Below, in pieces: positions 28,181 through 35,633 of a stretch of DNA of 37,736 nucleotides; position 1 is the first letter of the stretch, and each line of letters opens with the position of its first letter. The notes under the pieces are model-generated. The model was given only the letters and a program-made list of their open reading frames with translations, was not told the DNA's origin and ran no database searches. The stretch is from Paracraurococcus ruber (GTDB lineage Bacteria; Pseudomonadota; Alphaproteobacteria; Acetobacterales; Acetobacteraceae): the NCBI RefSeq assembly GCF_004353985.1, contig NZ_SMOA01000041.1:1-37736 (forward strand), written 5' to 3'. The translations under genes and the position numbers were made by a program.

Positions 28181-29697
28181 GCGCGCTGGGCGCCGCGCAT
28201 CAGCCCGGCCAGCGGCACCGCCAGCGCCGCCGTCGCCGCCATCAGCAGGAAGGCGTTGACATAGCCGATCATGCTGGCCTGCCGCTGGATCTCGTTCGCC
28301 AGCCGCAGCAGGCCGGACGTCGAGCCCAGCTCCCACTGGCTCGGCATGCCCGGCAGCACCAGGATCTCGTTGAAGGGGCTGACCAGCGCCGTCATCTGCG
28401 CATAGTTCATCGAGGTGGTGCGGATCAGCACCAGCACGGCCAGAGAGATGAACAGGCTGGACCCGAAATTCCGCATCAGCGTGAACACCGCCGACCCTTC
28501 CGCCACCTGCCGCGGCGGCAGGGTGGCGAAGGCCATCATCGCCAGCGGCGTGAAGGCGATGGACTGGCCGAAGCCCTGCAGCATGTGGCTCCAGAAGATC
28601 CCGTCCTCGGTCAGGTTGATGTCGAAGCTGGCCATCCAGAAGGCGGAGGCCGCCTGCAGCGCGAGGCCGGTGGCGATGGCCAGCCGCGGCGCCACCCGGG
28701 TGAAGGGGATCACCACGAGGAAGGCGAGCCAGTTGCCCATGCCGCGCGCCGCGATCAGCAGGCCGATGGCGTCGTGCGGGTAGCCGCGCAGGTCGTGCAG
28801 CAGGCTGGGCACCAGCGTCATGCTGGTGAAGGCCAGCATGCCCATGACCAGCGAGATCACGAGGCCGATGCTGAAATTGCGGTCCAGCAGCAGCCGCGGG
28901 TCAAGGAAGGGGTGCGCCGCCGTCAGCGAATGCGCGACGAACACCCAGAAGGCCAGCAGCCCCAGCAGGCTGCAGAGCAGGATCTCCGGCGATTCGAACC
29001 AGTCTAGCCGCTGGCCGCGGTCCAGCACCAGCTGCGCCGCCACCAGCGCCACGGACAGCGCCAGGAACCCCACCCAGTCCAGCGCCGTGGCATCCCGCCG
29101 CGTGTGGTCGCGCAGCGCGAACCAGGTGCAGGTCATGCAGGCGACGCCGCAGGGGACGATCATCAGGAAGGCGGCGCGCCAGTTCCAGGCCTCGGTCGCG
29201 ATGGCGCCGAGGATCGGTCCCAGCACCGGGCCGAACACTGCGCCGACGCCCCACATGACCAGCGCGGTGGATTGCAGGTGCTTCGGGAAGGTGGTCAGCA
29301 GGATGGCCTGGCCCAGCGGCATGATCGGCGCGCCGAAGGCGCCCTGCGCCACCCGCGCCAGGATGAGCTGGTCGAGGCTGGTGGCGAGCCCGCAGGCGAG
29401 CGAGGCCAGGGTGAAGCCGGTGATGGTGCCGAACATCAGCGCCCGCCAGCCCAGCCGCCCGGCCAGCCAGCCGGTCATCGGCGTCGCCACCGCGGTCGCC
29501 GCCAGGTTCAGGGTGATGACCCAGGAGATCTCGTCCTGCGTGGCGGAGACGGCGCCGCGCACCTCCGGCAGCACTAGGTTGGCCAGGGTGATGGTCATGC
29601 CGAAGAGCAGGTTGGCGAGCTGGACCATCAGCAGGATGAGCCAGAGCCGGCCGCCGATGCTGAAGATGCCGCCCTGCGTGGCGGTGGCGGCGCTCAT
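28174..29697 (-). CDS. MFS efflux pump, DHA2 (EmrB/QacA) family
   Basis: This is a 507-residue inner-membrane transporter with about 14 predicted helices, the length and layout of the 14-helix drug:proton antiporters. Recognisable parts are the motif-A-like loop GWLAGRLGWRALM (about 80-92) and WGVGAVFGPVLGPILGA, the family's motif C. It would export toxic organic compounds using the proton gradient. ATG 29697 has a perfect AGGAGG upstream; a start 16 codons earlier lacks one. No membrane-fusion partner (EmrA type) is adjacent. It precedes the PYP and EAL genes on the same strand by 70 bases, so they could share a transcript, although a hairpin intervenes. Confidence 0.92.
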   Translation of the reverse strand: MSAATATQGGIFSIGGRLWLILLMVQLANLLFGMTITLANLVLPEVRGAVSATQDEISWVITLNLAATAVATPMTGWLAGRLGWRALMFGTITGFTLASLACGLATSLDQLILARVAQGAFGAPIMPLGQAILLTTFPKHLQSTALVMWGVGAVFGPVLGPILGAIATEAWNWRAAFLMIVPCGVACMTCTWFALRDHTRRDATALDWVGFLALSVALVAAQLVLDRGQRLDWFESPEILLCSLLGLLAFWVFVAHSLTAAHPFLDPRLLLDRNFSIGLVISLVMGMLAFTSMTLVPSLLHDLRGYPHDAIGLLIAARGMGNWLAFLVVIPFTRVAPRLAIATGLALQAASAFWMASFDINLTEDGIFWSHMLQGFGQSIAFTPLAMMAFATLPPRQVAEGSAVFTLMRNFGSSLFISLAVLVLIRTTSMNYAQMTALVSPFNEILVLPGMPSQWELGSTSGLLRLANEIQRQASMIGYVNAFLLMAATAALAVPLAGLMRGAQRAG

Positions 29698-29831
29698 CCG
29701 GTCCTCCTGCCCGTGATCCTGCACCCGGGCGTGGGGGGGCGGCAACCGGGGCGACCTTGGCGGCCCCCCCTTGGCGCGGCCGCGCGGCGCGGCGCATCAT
29801 CGCAGCCGCCCGCCGCACCGGAGACCGCGCC

Positions 29832-30773
29832 ATGGCCGTCCACACGCTTCGCGCCAGCCCCGACACCACGCGCATCGGCGTCTTCGACGCGCGCTTCCCG
29901 CCGGTGCTGACCATCGCGCCGGGCGATACGGTGGAGGTGGAATGCATCTCCGGCCGGCCCGCCGTGCTGCCGAAGGAGGGCAGCGGCTTCGTGCTGCCAC
30001 CGGCGCTGAAAGCGGTGGTGGACGCGAACCGCGAGCCCTGGCTTGGCCATATCATGACCGGCCCGATCGCGGTCGAGGGCGCCGAGCCGGGCGACACGCT
30101 GGAGGTGGCGATCGAGAGGATCGAGCCGGGCGCCGACTGGGGCTACAACGTCATCGCCCCGCTGAAGGGCACGCTGCCCGAGGATTTCCACGAGACCCAC
30201 CTGATGCACATCCCGGTGGACCGGGCGCGCATGACCTGCAAGCTGCCCTGGGGCACCGAACTGAAGCTGGCGCCCTTCTTCGGCGTCATGGGCGTGGCGC
30301 CGCCGCCGGCCTTCGACACCATCACCTCCATCGCCCCGCGCATCCATGGCGGCAACCTGGACAACAAGGAATTGCAGGCCGGCAGCAGCCTGTTCCTGCC
30401 AGTGCATGTCCCGGGCGCGAATTTCTCGGTCGGCGACGGGCATGGCGTGCAGGGCGATGGCGAGGTGTGCGTGTCCGCGCTGGAGATGTGCCTGACCGGC
30501 ACCTTCACCTTCCGCCTGCACAAGAAGACCGGCCAGGCGATGCCACGGGCGGAGACGCCGACCCACTACATCTCCATGGGCATCAACGAGGACCTGGACC
30601 AGGCGATGAAGCAGGCGGTGCGGGAGATGATCGGCTTCATCTGCGGCCGCACCAATCTCTCGCGCGAGCAGGCCTATGCCTTCTGCTCCCTGGCCGTCGA
30701 TTTCCACGTGACTCAGACGGTGAACGGCGAGAAGGGCGTGCACGGCCTGCTGCCGAAGGGCGTGCTGTTCTAG
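29832..30773 (+). CDS. Acetamidase/formamidase family amidohydrolase
   Basis: This is a 313-residue protein of the FmdA/AmdA family. The conserved GGNLDNKEL (173-181) and GDGHGVQGDGE (201-211) segments are present, the latter contributing metal and catalytic residues. Family members hydrolyse formamide, acetamide or other short amides to the acid and ammonia in the cytosol. Many homologues are uncharacterised, so the natural amide is uncertain. GGAGA lies eight bases before the ATG. It diverges from the efflux pump and is followed by a tandem palindromic repeat and then an NHL-repeat gene on the same strand. Confidence 0.9.
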   Translation: MAVHTLRASPDTTRIGVFDARFPPVLTIAPGDTVEVECISGRPAVLPKEGSGFVLPPALKAVVDANREPWLGHIMTGPIAVEGAEPGDTLEVAIERIEPGADWGYNVIAPLKGTLPEDFHETHLMHIPVDRARMTCKLPWGTELKLAPFFGVMGVAPPPAFDTITSIAPRIHGGNLDNKELQAGSSLFLPVHVPGANFSVGDGHGVQGDGEVCVSALEMCLTGTFTFRLHKKTGQAMPRAETPTHYISMGINEDLDQAMKQAVREMIGFICGRTNLSREQAYAFCSLAVDFHVTQTVNGEKGVHGLLPKGVLF

Positions 30774-30774
30774 G

Positions 30775-30882
30775 CGGTCCGATGACCGGAGGGCCGGCAG
30801 GCCCGCAGGTCTGAATCGGCCCGCACCAGATACGGTCCGATGACCGGAGGGCCGGCAGGCCCGCAGGTCTGAATCGGCCCGC
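30775..30882. repeat. Tandem pair of 50-nt three-helix palindromic elements (REP-like)
   Basis: Two identical 50-base units lie at 30775-30824 and 30833-30882, with an 8-base spacer, right after the amidase stop and before the NHL gene. Each forms CCGAT with ATCGG, GACC with GGTC and GGGC with GCCC, with 3-base bulges (GGA, GCA, TGA). This is the same architecture as the pair at 23544-23651, with different base pairs in the outer two helices. Confidence 0.85.
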
Positions 30883-30908
30883 CCAAAATCCGAATGGGAG
30901 GCAAGCCA

Positions 30909-31865
30909 ATGACCGACATCCTCGGCGGCGGCGAGTTCCGCTACGAACCGGTGGAGGGCTGGGGGCAGCTGCCCGAGGGCTGGTCGCTGAAGGAAGTGGC
31001 GGCGGTCGCCGTGGACAGCCAGGACCGCGTCTATGCCTTCACCCGCGGCGAGCACCCGATCGTCGTCTTCGACCGCGACGGCAAGTTCCTGACCAGCTGG
31101 GGGGAGGGACTGTTCGGCCGCGCCCATGGCCTCCATATGGGCCCTGACGACATCCTGTGGTGCACCGACGACGGCGACCACACCGTCCGCAAATGCACGC
31201 TCGACGGCCGCGTGCTGATGACGATCGGCCTGCCGAACCGTCCCGCGCCCTTCATGTCCGGCCAGCCCTTCAACCGCTGCACCCACACCGCGCTGTCGCC
31301 GGAGGGCGACATCTATGTCTCCGACGGCTACGGCAATGCCGCCGTGCACAAGTATTCGCCCGAAGGCAGGCACCTGTTCTCCTGGGGGCGGCCGGGCATG
31401 GAGCCGGGCGAGTTCAACCTGCCGCACAACATCGTCTGCGACGATGCCGGGCTGGTCTATGTCGCGGACCGGGAGAGCCACCGGGTGCAGGTCTTCGACG
31501 GCAAGGGCAGGTACCAGGGGCAGTGGACCAACATCCACCGGCCCTGCTCGCTGTTTCTCGGCAAGGGGAAATGCCCCTGCTGCTATGTGGGGGAGCTCGG
31601 GCCGCAGCTGCCGGTGAACAAGGCCTATCCGAACCTGGGACCGCGCATCTCCGTCCTCGACATGGAGGGCAAGGTGCTGTCGCGCTTCGGGGAACTGGGC
31701 GGCGGGCCGGGCCAGTTCTGGTCGCCGCACGGGCTCTGCGCCGACAGCCGCGGCGACCTCTATGTCGCCGAGGTCAGCTTCACGGCGTACCCGCGCTACC
31801 ACGACGGCAGGGCGCCGCCGCCCGAGGGCGTGCGCTGCCTGCAGAAATACCGGCGCGTCGCGTAG
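30909..31865 (+). CDS. NHL-repeat beta-propeller protein
   Basis: This is a 318-residue protein built of NHL-type repeats: AVDSQDRVYAF, SPEGDIYVSDGYGNAAVHKYSPEG, CDDAGLVYVADRESHRVQVFD and CADSRGDLYVAEV mark successive blades. Similar propellers include the peptidyl-alpha-hydroxyglycine alpha-amidating lyase-like proteins, but no catalytic role can be claimed. A CPCC cluster (222-225) is unusual within the repeats and could bind a metal or form a disulfide. No signal peptide is visible. GGGAGG lies upstream of the ATG. Its stop touches the stop of the convergent oxidoreductase with no base between. It follows the amidase at 135 bases, with the repeat pair in the gap. Confidence 0.8.
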   Translation: MTDILGGGEFRYEPVEGWGQLPEGWSLKEVAAVAVDSQDRVYAFTRGEHPIVVFDRDGKFLTSWGEGLFGRAHGLHMGPDDILWCTDDGDHTVRKCTLDGRVLMTIGLPNRPAPFMSGQPFNRCTHTALSPEGDIYVSDGYGNAAVHKYSPEGRHLFSWGRPGMEPGEFNLPHNIVCDDAGLVYVADRESHRVQVFDGKGRYQGQWTNIHRPCSLFLGKGKCPCCYVGELGPQLPVNKAYPNLGPRISVLDMEGKVLSRFGELGGGPGQFWSPHGLCADSRGDLYVAEVSFTAYPRYHDGRAPPPEGVRCLQKYRRVA

Positions 31866-32717
31866 CTACTTCACCGCCTCGATCAGCCTCGCCCAGCGGT
31901 CGAGCTGCGGCAGGATGACATCGGCCTTGGCGGCGTCGAGCGAGAGCACCACCCGCGCGACGCCCAGGTCGCGATCGGCAAGCAGCGCGTCCCGGTCCTC
32001 CCGCACGCCCCAGATGGTGACGGGGCAGTCGGCCTCGCTGCGCCCGGCCTCGGCCAGCAGGGCGCGGAATTGCGGGACCAGCGCGGCCACATCGGCATAG
32101 TGCTGTCGCACCCGGTGCGGCATCCAGCCATCGCCGTAGCGCACCGCCCGCTTCGCGCCCCAGGGGAAGGCGCCGCCGACGATGATGGGCGGATGCGGCG
32201 CTTGCAACGGCTTCGGCCAGGTCATCATCGGGCCGAACTTCACGAATTCCCCGTGGTATTCCGGCTTCTTCTGCGTCCAGATCGCCTTCATGGCCTCGAT
32301 CCGCTCGCGCGCCAGCTTGTGCCGCGTCTCGAAGGCGGTTCCGTGGTTCTCGATCTCGTCGCGGTTCCAGCCATTGCCAACGCCGAACAGGAAGCGCCCG
32401 TCGGAGATGCGGTCGATGGACGCCACCAGCTTCGCGGTCTGGATCGGGTCCCGCTGCACCACCAGGCAGATGCCGGTGCCGACCAGCAGGGTCTTCGTCG
32501 CCGCCGCCGCCGCGGTCAGCGTCACGAAGGGGTCCATGACGTCGTAGTACATCTTCGGCAGGTCGCCGCCGCTGGGATAGGCCGCGGCGCGCGACAGCGG
32601 GATGTGCGAATGCTCCGGCGCCCAGAGGCTGTCGAAGCCCCGCTCCTCCAGTGCCACGGCCAGTTCGGCCGGCGTCATCGAATAGTCGGTGAAGAACATC
32701 GCCGCGCCGACCCGCAT
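31866..32717 (-). CDS. Luciferase-like F420-type oxidoreductase, Rv2161c-like group
   Basis: This is a 283-residue TIM-barrel protein with the family layout RGFDSLWAPEHSHIP, GTGICLVVQRDPIQTAKLVASID (about 83-105), RFLFGVGNGWNRDEIENHG and PIIVGGAFPWGAKRAVRYGDGWMP. These match predicted F420-dependent Rv2161c-type enzymes. It is about 6 kb from the nearest other F420 gene, so its link to that cofactor is by family only; FMN use is possible. ATG 32717 has AGGGGGGAAGG upstream. Its stop abuts the NHL gene stop exactly. Confidence 0.85.
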   Translation of the reverse strand: MRVGAAMFFTDYSMTPAELAVALEERGFDSLWAPEHSHIPLSRAAAYPSGGDLPKMYYDVMDPFVTLTAAAAATKTLLVGTGICLVVQRDPIQTAKLVASIDRISDGRFLFGVGNGWNRDEIENHGTAFETRHKLARERIEAMKAIWTQKKPEYHGEFVKFGPMMTWPKPLQAPHPPIIVGGAFPWGAKRAVRYGDGWMPHRVRQHYADVAALVPQFRALLAEAGRSEADCPVTIWGVREDRDALLADRDLGVARVVLSLDAAKADVILPQLDRWARLIEAVK

Positions 32718-32931
32718 GGCCTTCCCCCCTTCTGCCCCGCCGCCGCGGCGGGATCGCGCGGCGCCGAGAGCGCCGCGCCGCATCGATCCGCACGGCCAGG
32801 AACGACATCGCCCGGCCGCCGCCGCCCGGCGGAGCCGCTGGCCGGTGCAGGCTGGACCGCGCGGGCCGGGGCGTCCAGCCGGTGGAGGGGCGTTCACTTG
32901 CGGCGGCAAACCGGGGTAGCGTCGCGGTTGC

Positions 32932-34245
32932 ATGCGCCTGCGCGTCAATCCCCTCCTCCTCGGCTGGGGGCTCGGCATCCTCGGCCTCGTCGCCCTGGCC
33001 GGGCTCTGGGTCCTGCTGGTACCGCCCGGCCCCAAGGAATTGCGCATCGCCGCCGGCCAGCGCGGCGGCGCCTATGCCGCGACCGCCGAGGCCTATGCCG
33101 CGGCGCTGCGCGCCCAGGGGCTGGAAGCCACCGTCGTGCACACCGATGGCGCGGTGGACAACCTGGCGCTGCTGCGGGCGCGCCGGGTCGACCTGGCGCT
33201 GGTGCAGGGCGGTTTGGCCGGCACCGCCGCGCCGGCCGAGGCGCGGGAGCGCGACGAGGGCCTCGTGTCGCTGGGCAGCGTGTTCTTCGAGCCCGCCTGG
33301 TTCTTCGTGCAGGCCGGCATGCCGGCGGTGACCCGGCAGGCGCTGCTCGGCCGGCGGATCGCGGTGGGGCCGGAAGGCAGCGGCAGCCGCGCCCTGGCGC
33401 TGGCGCTGCTGGACGCCAACGGCATCCCGGCGGACCAGGTCACCCTGCTCTCCTTCGTCGGCATGCGGGCGGCGACCGCGCTGCTGGACGGGGAGGCGGA
33501 TGCGGCCTTCTTCGTCTCTGCCCAGGCGCATGCGCCGATCGCCGCGCTGATGCGGGTGCCGGACCGCGCCCGGCTGGTGGATTTCGCACCCTGGGCGGAT
33601 GCCTATGCCCGGCTGCTGCCGTACCTGACGCCGGTGACGCTGCCGCGCAGCGGCTTCTCCCTGGCCGAGGACCTGCCGGAGGCCGATGTGCGGCTCCTCG
33701 CCCCCGCCGCCTATGTCGCGGCGCGGGCGGACATCAACCCGCAGGTCGCGGCGCTGGTCGCCGGCGTGATGCGCCGCACCCATGCCGACCGGCAGGGCTT
33801 CGCGGCGGAAGGCCGCTTCCCCGCCATCCTGAACCAAGAATTGCCGGTGCAGCCGGATGCCCGCCGCTTCATCGAACGCGGCCCGCCGCTGCTGCAGAGC
33901 TGGCTGCCCTTCCACTGGGCGGTCTTCATCGACCGGCTGCTGGTGCTGGCCGTCCCGGCGCTGACCGTCGCCCTGCCGCTGCTGCGCTTCGCCCCGCCGC
34001 TCTGGCGCTGGAGCGTGGAGCGGCGGATCTGGCGCCGCTATGCCGACCTGGCGCGGCTGGAAGGCCGCGTCGCCGACCCGGATGCGCCGCTGGACGATGC
34101 GGCGCGGCAGGAGGTGCTGGCGCGGCTGGCGCGGCTGGAGGCGCGGGTGGCGACGATGACGGTGCCGCATGCCTTCCTGCACCGCATCTTCACGCTGCGG
34201 CGGGACATCGCCTTCCTGCGCCGGCAGCTGGCGCGGCAGGCCTGA
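32932..34245 (+). CDS. TAXI-family solute-binding protein with C-terminal membrane anchor
   Basis: This is a 437-residue protein. It has an N-terminal membrane segment (about 8-30), then a TAXI-type TRAP solute-binding domain (about 36-315) with ELRIAAGQRGGAYAATAEAYA, DLALVQGGLA and GRRIAVGPEGSGSRALA. A second membrane helix lies at about 334-356, and a basic, coiled helical tail runs to the end. TAXI proteins normally feed a fused TRAP permease; none is adjacent. The two-helix form places the binding domain in the periplasm and the tail in the cytoplasm, which suits a sensor or scaffold as well as a transporter part. No ribosome-binding site precedes the ATG. A weak TTCACT-18-TAGCGT promoter-like arrangement would give a nearly leaderless mRNA. 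Confidence 0.85.
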   Translation: MRLRVNPLLLGWGLGILGLVALAGLWVLLVPPGPKELRIAAGQRGGAYAATAEAYAAALRAQGLEATVVHTDGAVDNLALLRARRVDLALVQGGLAGTAAPAEARERDEGLVSLGSVFFEPAWFFVQAGMPAVTRQALLGRRIAVGPEGSGSRALALALLDANGIPADQVTLLSFVGMRAATALLDGEADAAFFVSAQAHAPIAALMRVPDRARLVDFAPWADAYARLLPYLTPVTLPRSGFSLAEDLPEADVRLLAPAAYVAARADINPQVAALVAGVMRRTHADRQGFAAEGRFPAILNQELPVQPDARRFIERGPPLLQSWLPFHWAVFIDRLLVLAVPALTVALPLLRFAPPLWRWSVERRIWRRYADLARLEGRVADPDAPLDDAARQEVLARLARLEARVATMTVPHAFLHRIFTLRRDIAFLRRQLARQA

Positions 34246-34268
34246 GCGGACCGGGCGGCGGACCGGGG

Positions 34269-34284
34269 CGCGCCGCGCGGCGCG
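34269..34284. terminator. Perfect 16-base palindrome between convergent genes
   Basis: CGCGCCGCGCGGCGCG is a perfect palindrome filling much of the 39-base gap between the TAXI gene (plus) and the M20 carboxypeptidase (minus). It ends exactly at the M20 stop codon. It could act as a bidirectional terminator hairpin or reflect base composition only. Confidence 0.3.
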
Positions 34285-35418
34285 TCAGGCCACCTGCAGC
34301 AGCCCGGCCAGCAGCTTCGCGCGCGGCACCAGGCTTTCCACCAGCAGATGCTCCTCCAGCGTATGGCCGCCGGCGCCCTGCACGCCCAGGCCGTCCAGCG
34401 TCGGGATGCCCATCGCGCCGGTGAAATTGCCGTCCGAGCCGCCGCCGGCGCTCTGGTGGTTGATGTCGAAGCCGATCGCCTGCGCCACGCGCCGGGCGGT
34501 GCCGTACAGCGCCATCACCCGCTCATCCGGTTCCCAGACCGGGCGGGTGACGCCGCGCGTCACCACCAGCTGCACGTCGTTGCCGGTCGGGCGCAGCGCC
34601 AGCATCTTCTCCACCGCCTGGTCCAGGTCCTCCTGCCGCTTGGCCATGGACAGGCTCTCGGCATCGCAGAAGGTGGCGACGCAGTTCACCCATTGCCCGC
34701 CCTGGATCACGCCGACCGAATAGGTCACGTCGTCGCTGGTCATCGCCTCGATCGCCACCACCTGCCGGCACATCTCCCGGATCGCGCTGCGGCCATCCGC
34801 CAGGCGGGCGCCGGCATGGCTGGGCTTGCCGATGGCGCGCAGGTTGAAGCGGGCGATGGCGTAGCGGCCGGTGACCACGCCGCCATCCGGCCGCGCCGGC
34901 TCCGGCACCAGCACCACGGCATGGCGCGCCGCCTCGGCCTCGATCAGGTCGCGGGTGCTGGGGCTGCCCACCTCCTCGTCGCTGGTCAGCAGCACCGTCA
35001 CCGGGCGGCTGGTGGCGATGCCGGCCCGGATGAGCTGCCGGATCGCCTCCACCGCGATGTAGTTGCCGCCCTTCATGTCGTAGACGCCCGGCCCGTAGAG
35101 CCGGTTGCCGTCGCGCCGGAAGGGCAGCGGCGCCAGCGTGCCGACGGGGTGGACGGTGTCGAGATGGCCCATCACCAGGATGCCGGGCTCATGCGCCCGG
35201 GGATGCGGGAAGCTGGCGCGCACGCAGTCGCCGAAGCCCATGCGGCCGGGAATGGTCTCGACCCGGGCGCCGAGCAGGGCGAGGTCGCGGGCCGCCAGCG
35301 CCATCATCCGGTTCACCGCCGCGGCGTCGAAGGTCGGGCTCTCGCATTCCACCCAGGCGCGCAGGCCGGGGATCATCGCCTCGGCATCGAAGGGCAGGTC
35401 GAGGGCGGGCTGGACCAT
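34285..35418 (-). CDS. M20 family carboxypeptidase (glutamate carboxypeptidase / CPG2 type)
   Basis: This is a 377-residue metallopeptidase. The zinc site shows as GHLDTVHP (about 83-90), YDMKGG, TSDEEVGSPSTR and the final GGHTLEEH. This is the carboxypeptidase-G2/ArgE-DapE side of the M20 family, which removes C-terminal glutamate or similar residues. There is no signal peptide, so it is predicted to be cytosolic. Of two close ATGs, 35418 has AGGAG six bases upstream, whereas 35424 abuts that site, so I choose 35418. It diverges from the TauD-like gene. The substrate is unknown. Confidence 0.9.
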   Translation of the reverse strand: MVQPALDLPFDAEAMIPGLRAWVECESPTFDAAAVNRMMALAARDLALLGARVETIPGRMGFGDCVRASFPHPRAHEPGILVMGHLDTVHPVGTLAPLPFRRDGNRLYGPGVYDMKGGNYIAVEAIRQLIRAGIATSRPVTVLLTSDEEVGSPSTRDLIEAEAARHAVVLVPEPARPDGGVVTGRYAIARFNLRAIGKPSHAGARLADGRSAIREMCRQVVAIEAMTSDDVTYSVGVIQGGQWVNCVATFCDAESLSMAKRQEDLDQAVEKMLALRPTGNDVQLVVTRGVTRPVWEPDERVMALYGTARRVAQAIGFDINHQSAGGGSDGNFTGAMGIPTLDGLGVQGAGGHTLEEHLLVESLVPRAKLLAGLLQVA

Positions 35419-35585
35419 CGGCATCTCCTGGCTGGCGGCGCATGCGCGGCGGGCCGGGCCGCGGCGCCGCTGCGGCCGGCAGCCTCCCCCGCCCGCCCGG
35501 CGGCGGCAAGGGGCGGGCTGCCCCGCGCCGATCGCGGGGCCCTCTGCGCGGCGGCGTGACCTTGCTTGCCGGCCCGCGGCGCTTG

Positions 35586-35633
35586 GCGGATTGCACATTC
35601 AACCGGCTTCGCAATCCGCACTAGAATGCCGGC
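35586..35633 (+). promoter_or_regulatory. Inverted repeat and -10-like element upstream of the TauD-like gene
   Basis: GCGGATTGC (35586-35594) and GCAATCCGC (35611-35619) form a perfect 9-base inverted repeat with 16 bases between. A TAGAAT hexamer at 35622-35627 resembles a -10 box, with TTCAAC 18 bases before it as a possible -35. The ATG at 35634 is seven bases after the hexamer and has no ribosome-binding site, which suggests a leaderless mRNA with the repeat as an operator over the promoter. Confidence 0.5.

Noticed and set aside
29694-31802. 702-codon minus-strand frame
   Set aside because: It lies antisense to the amidase and NHL genes, both of which have clear family motifs and ribosome-binding sites.
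31780-34182. 800-codon minus-strand frame
   Set aside because: It is mostly antisense to the TAXI gene and out of phase with the luciferase-like gene; no coherent domain is seen.
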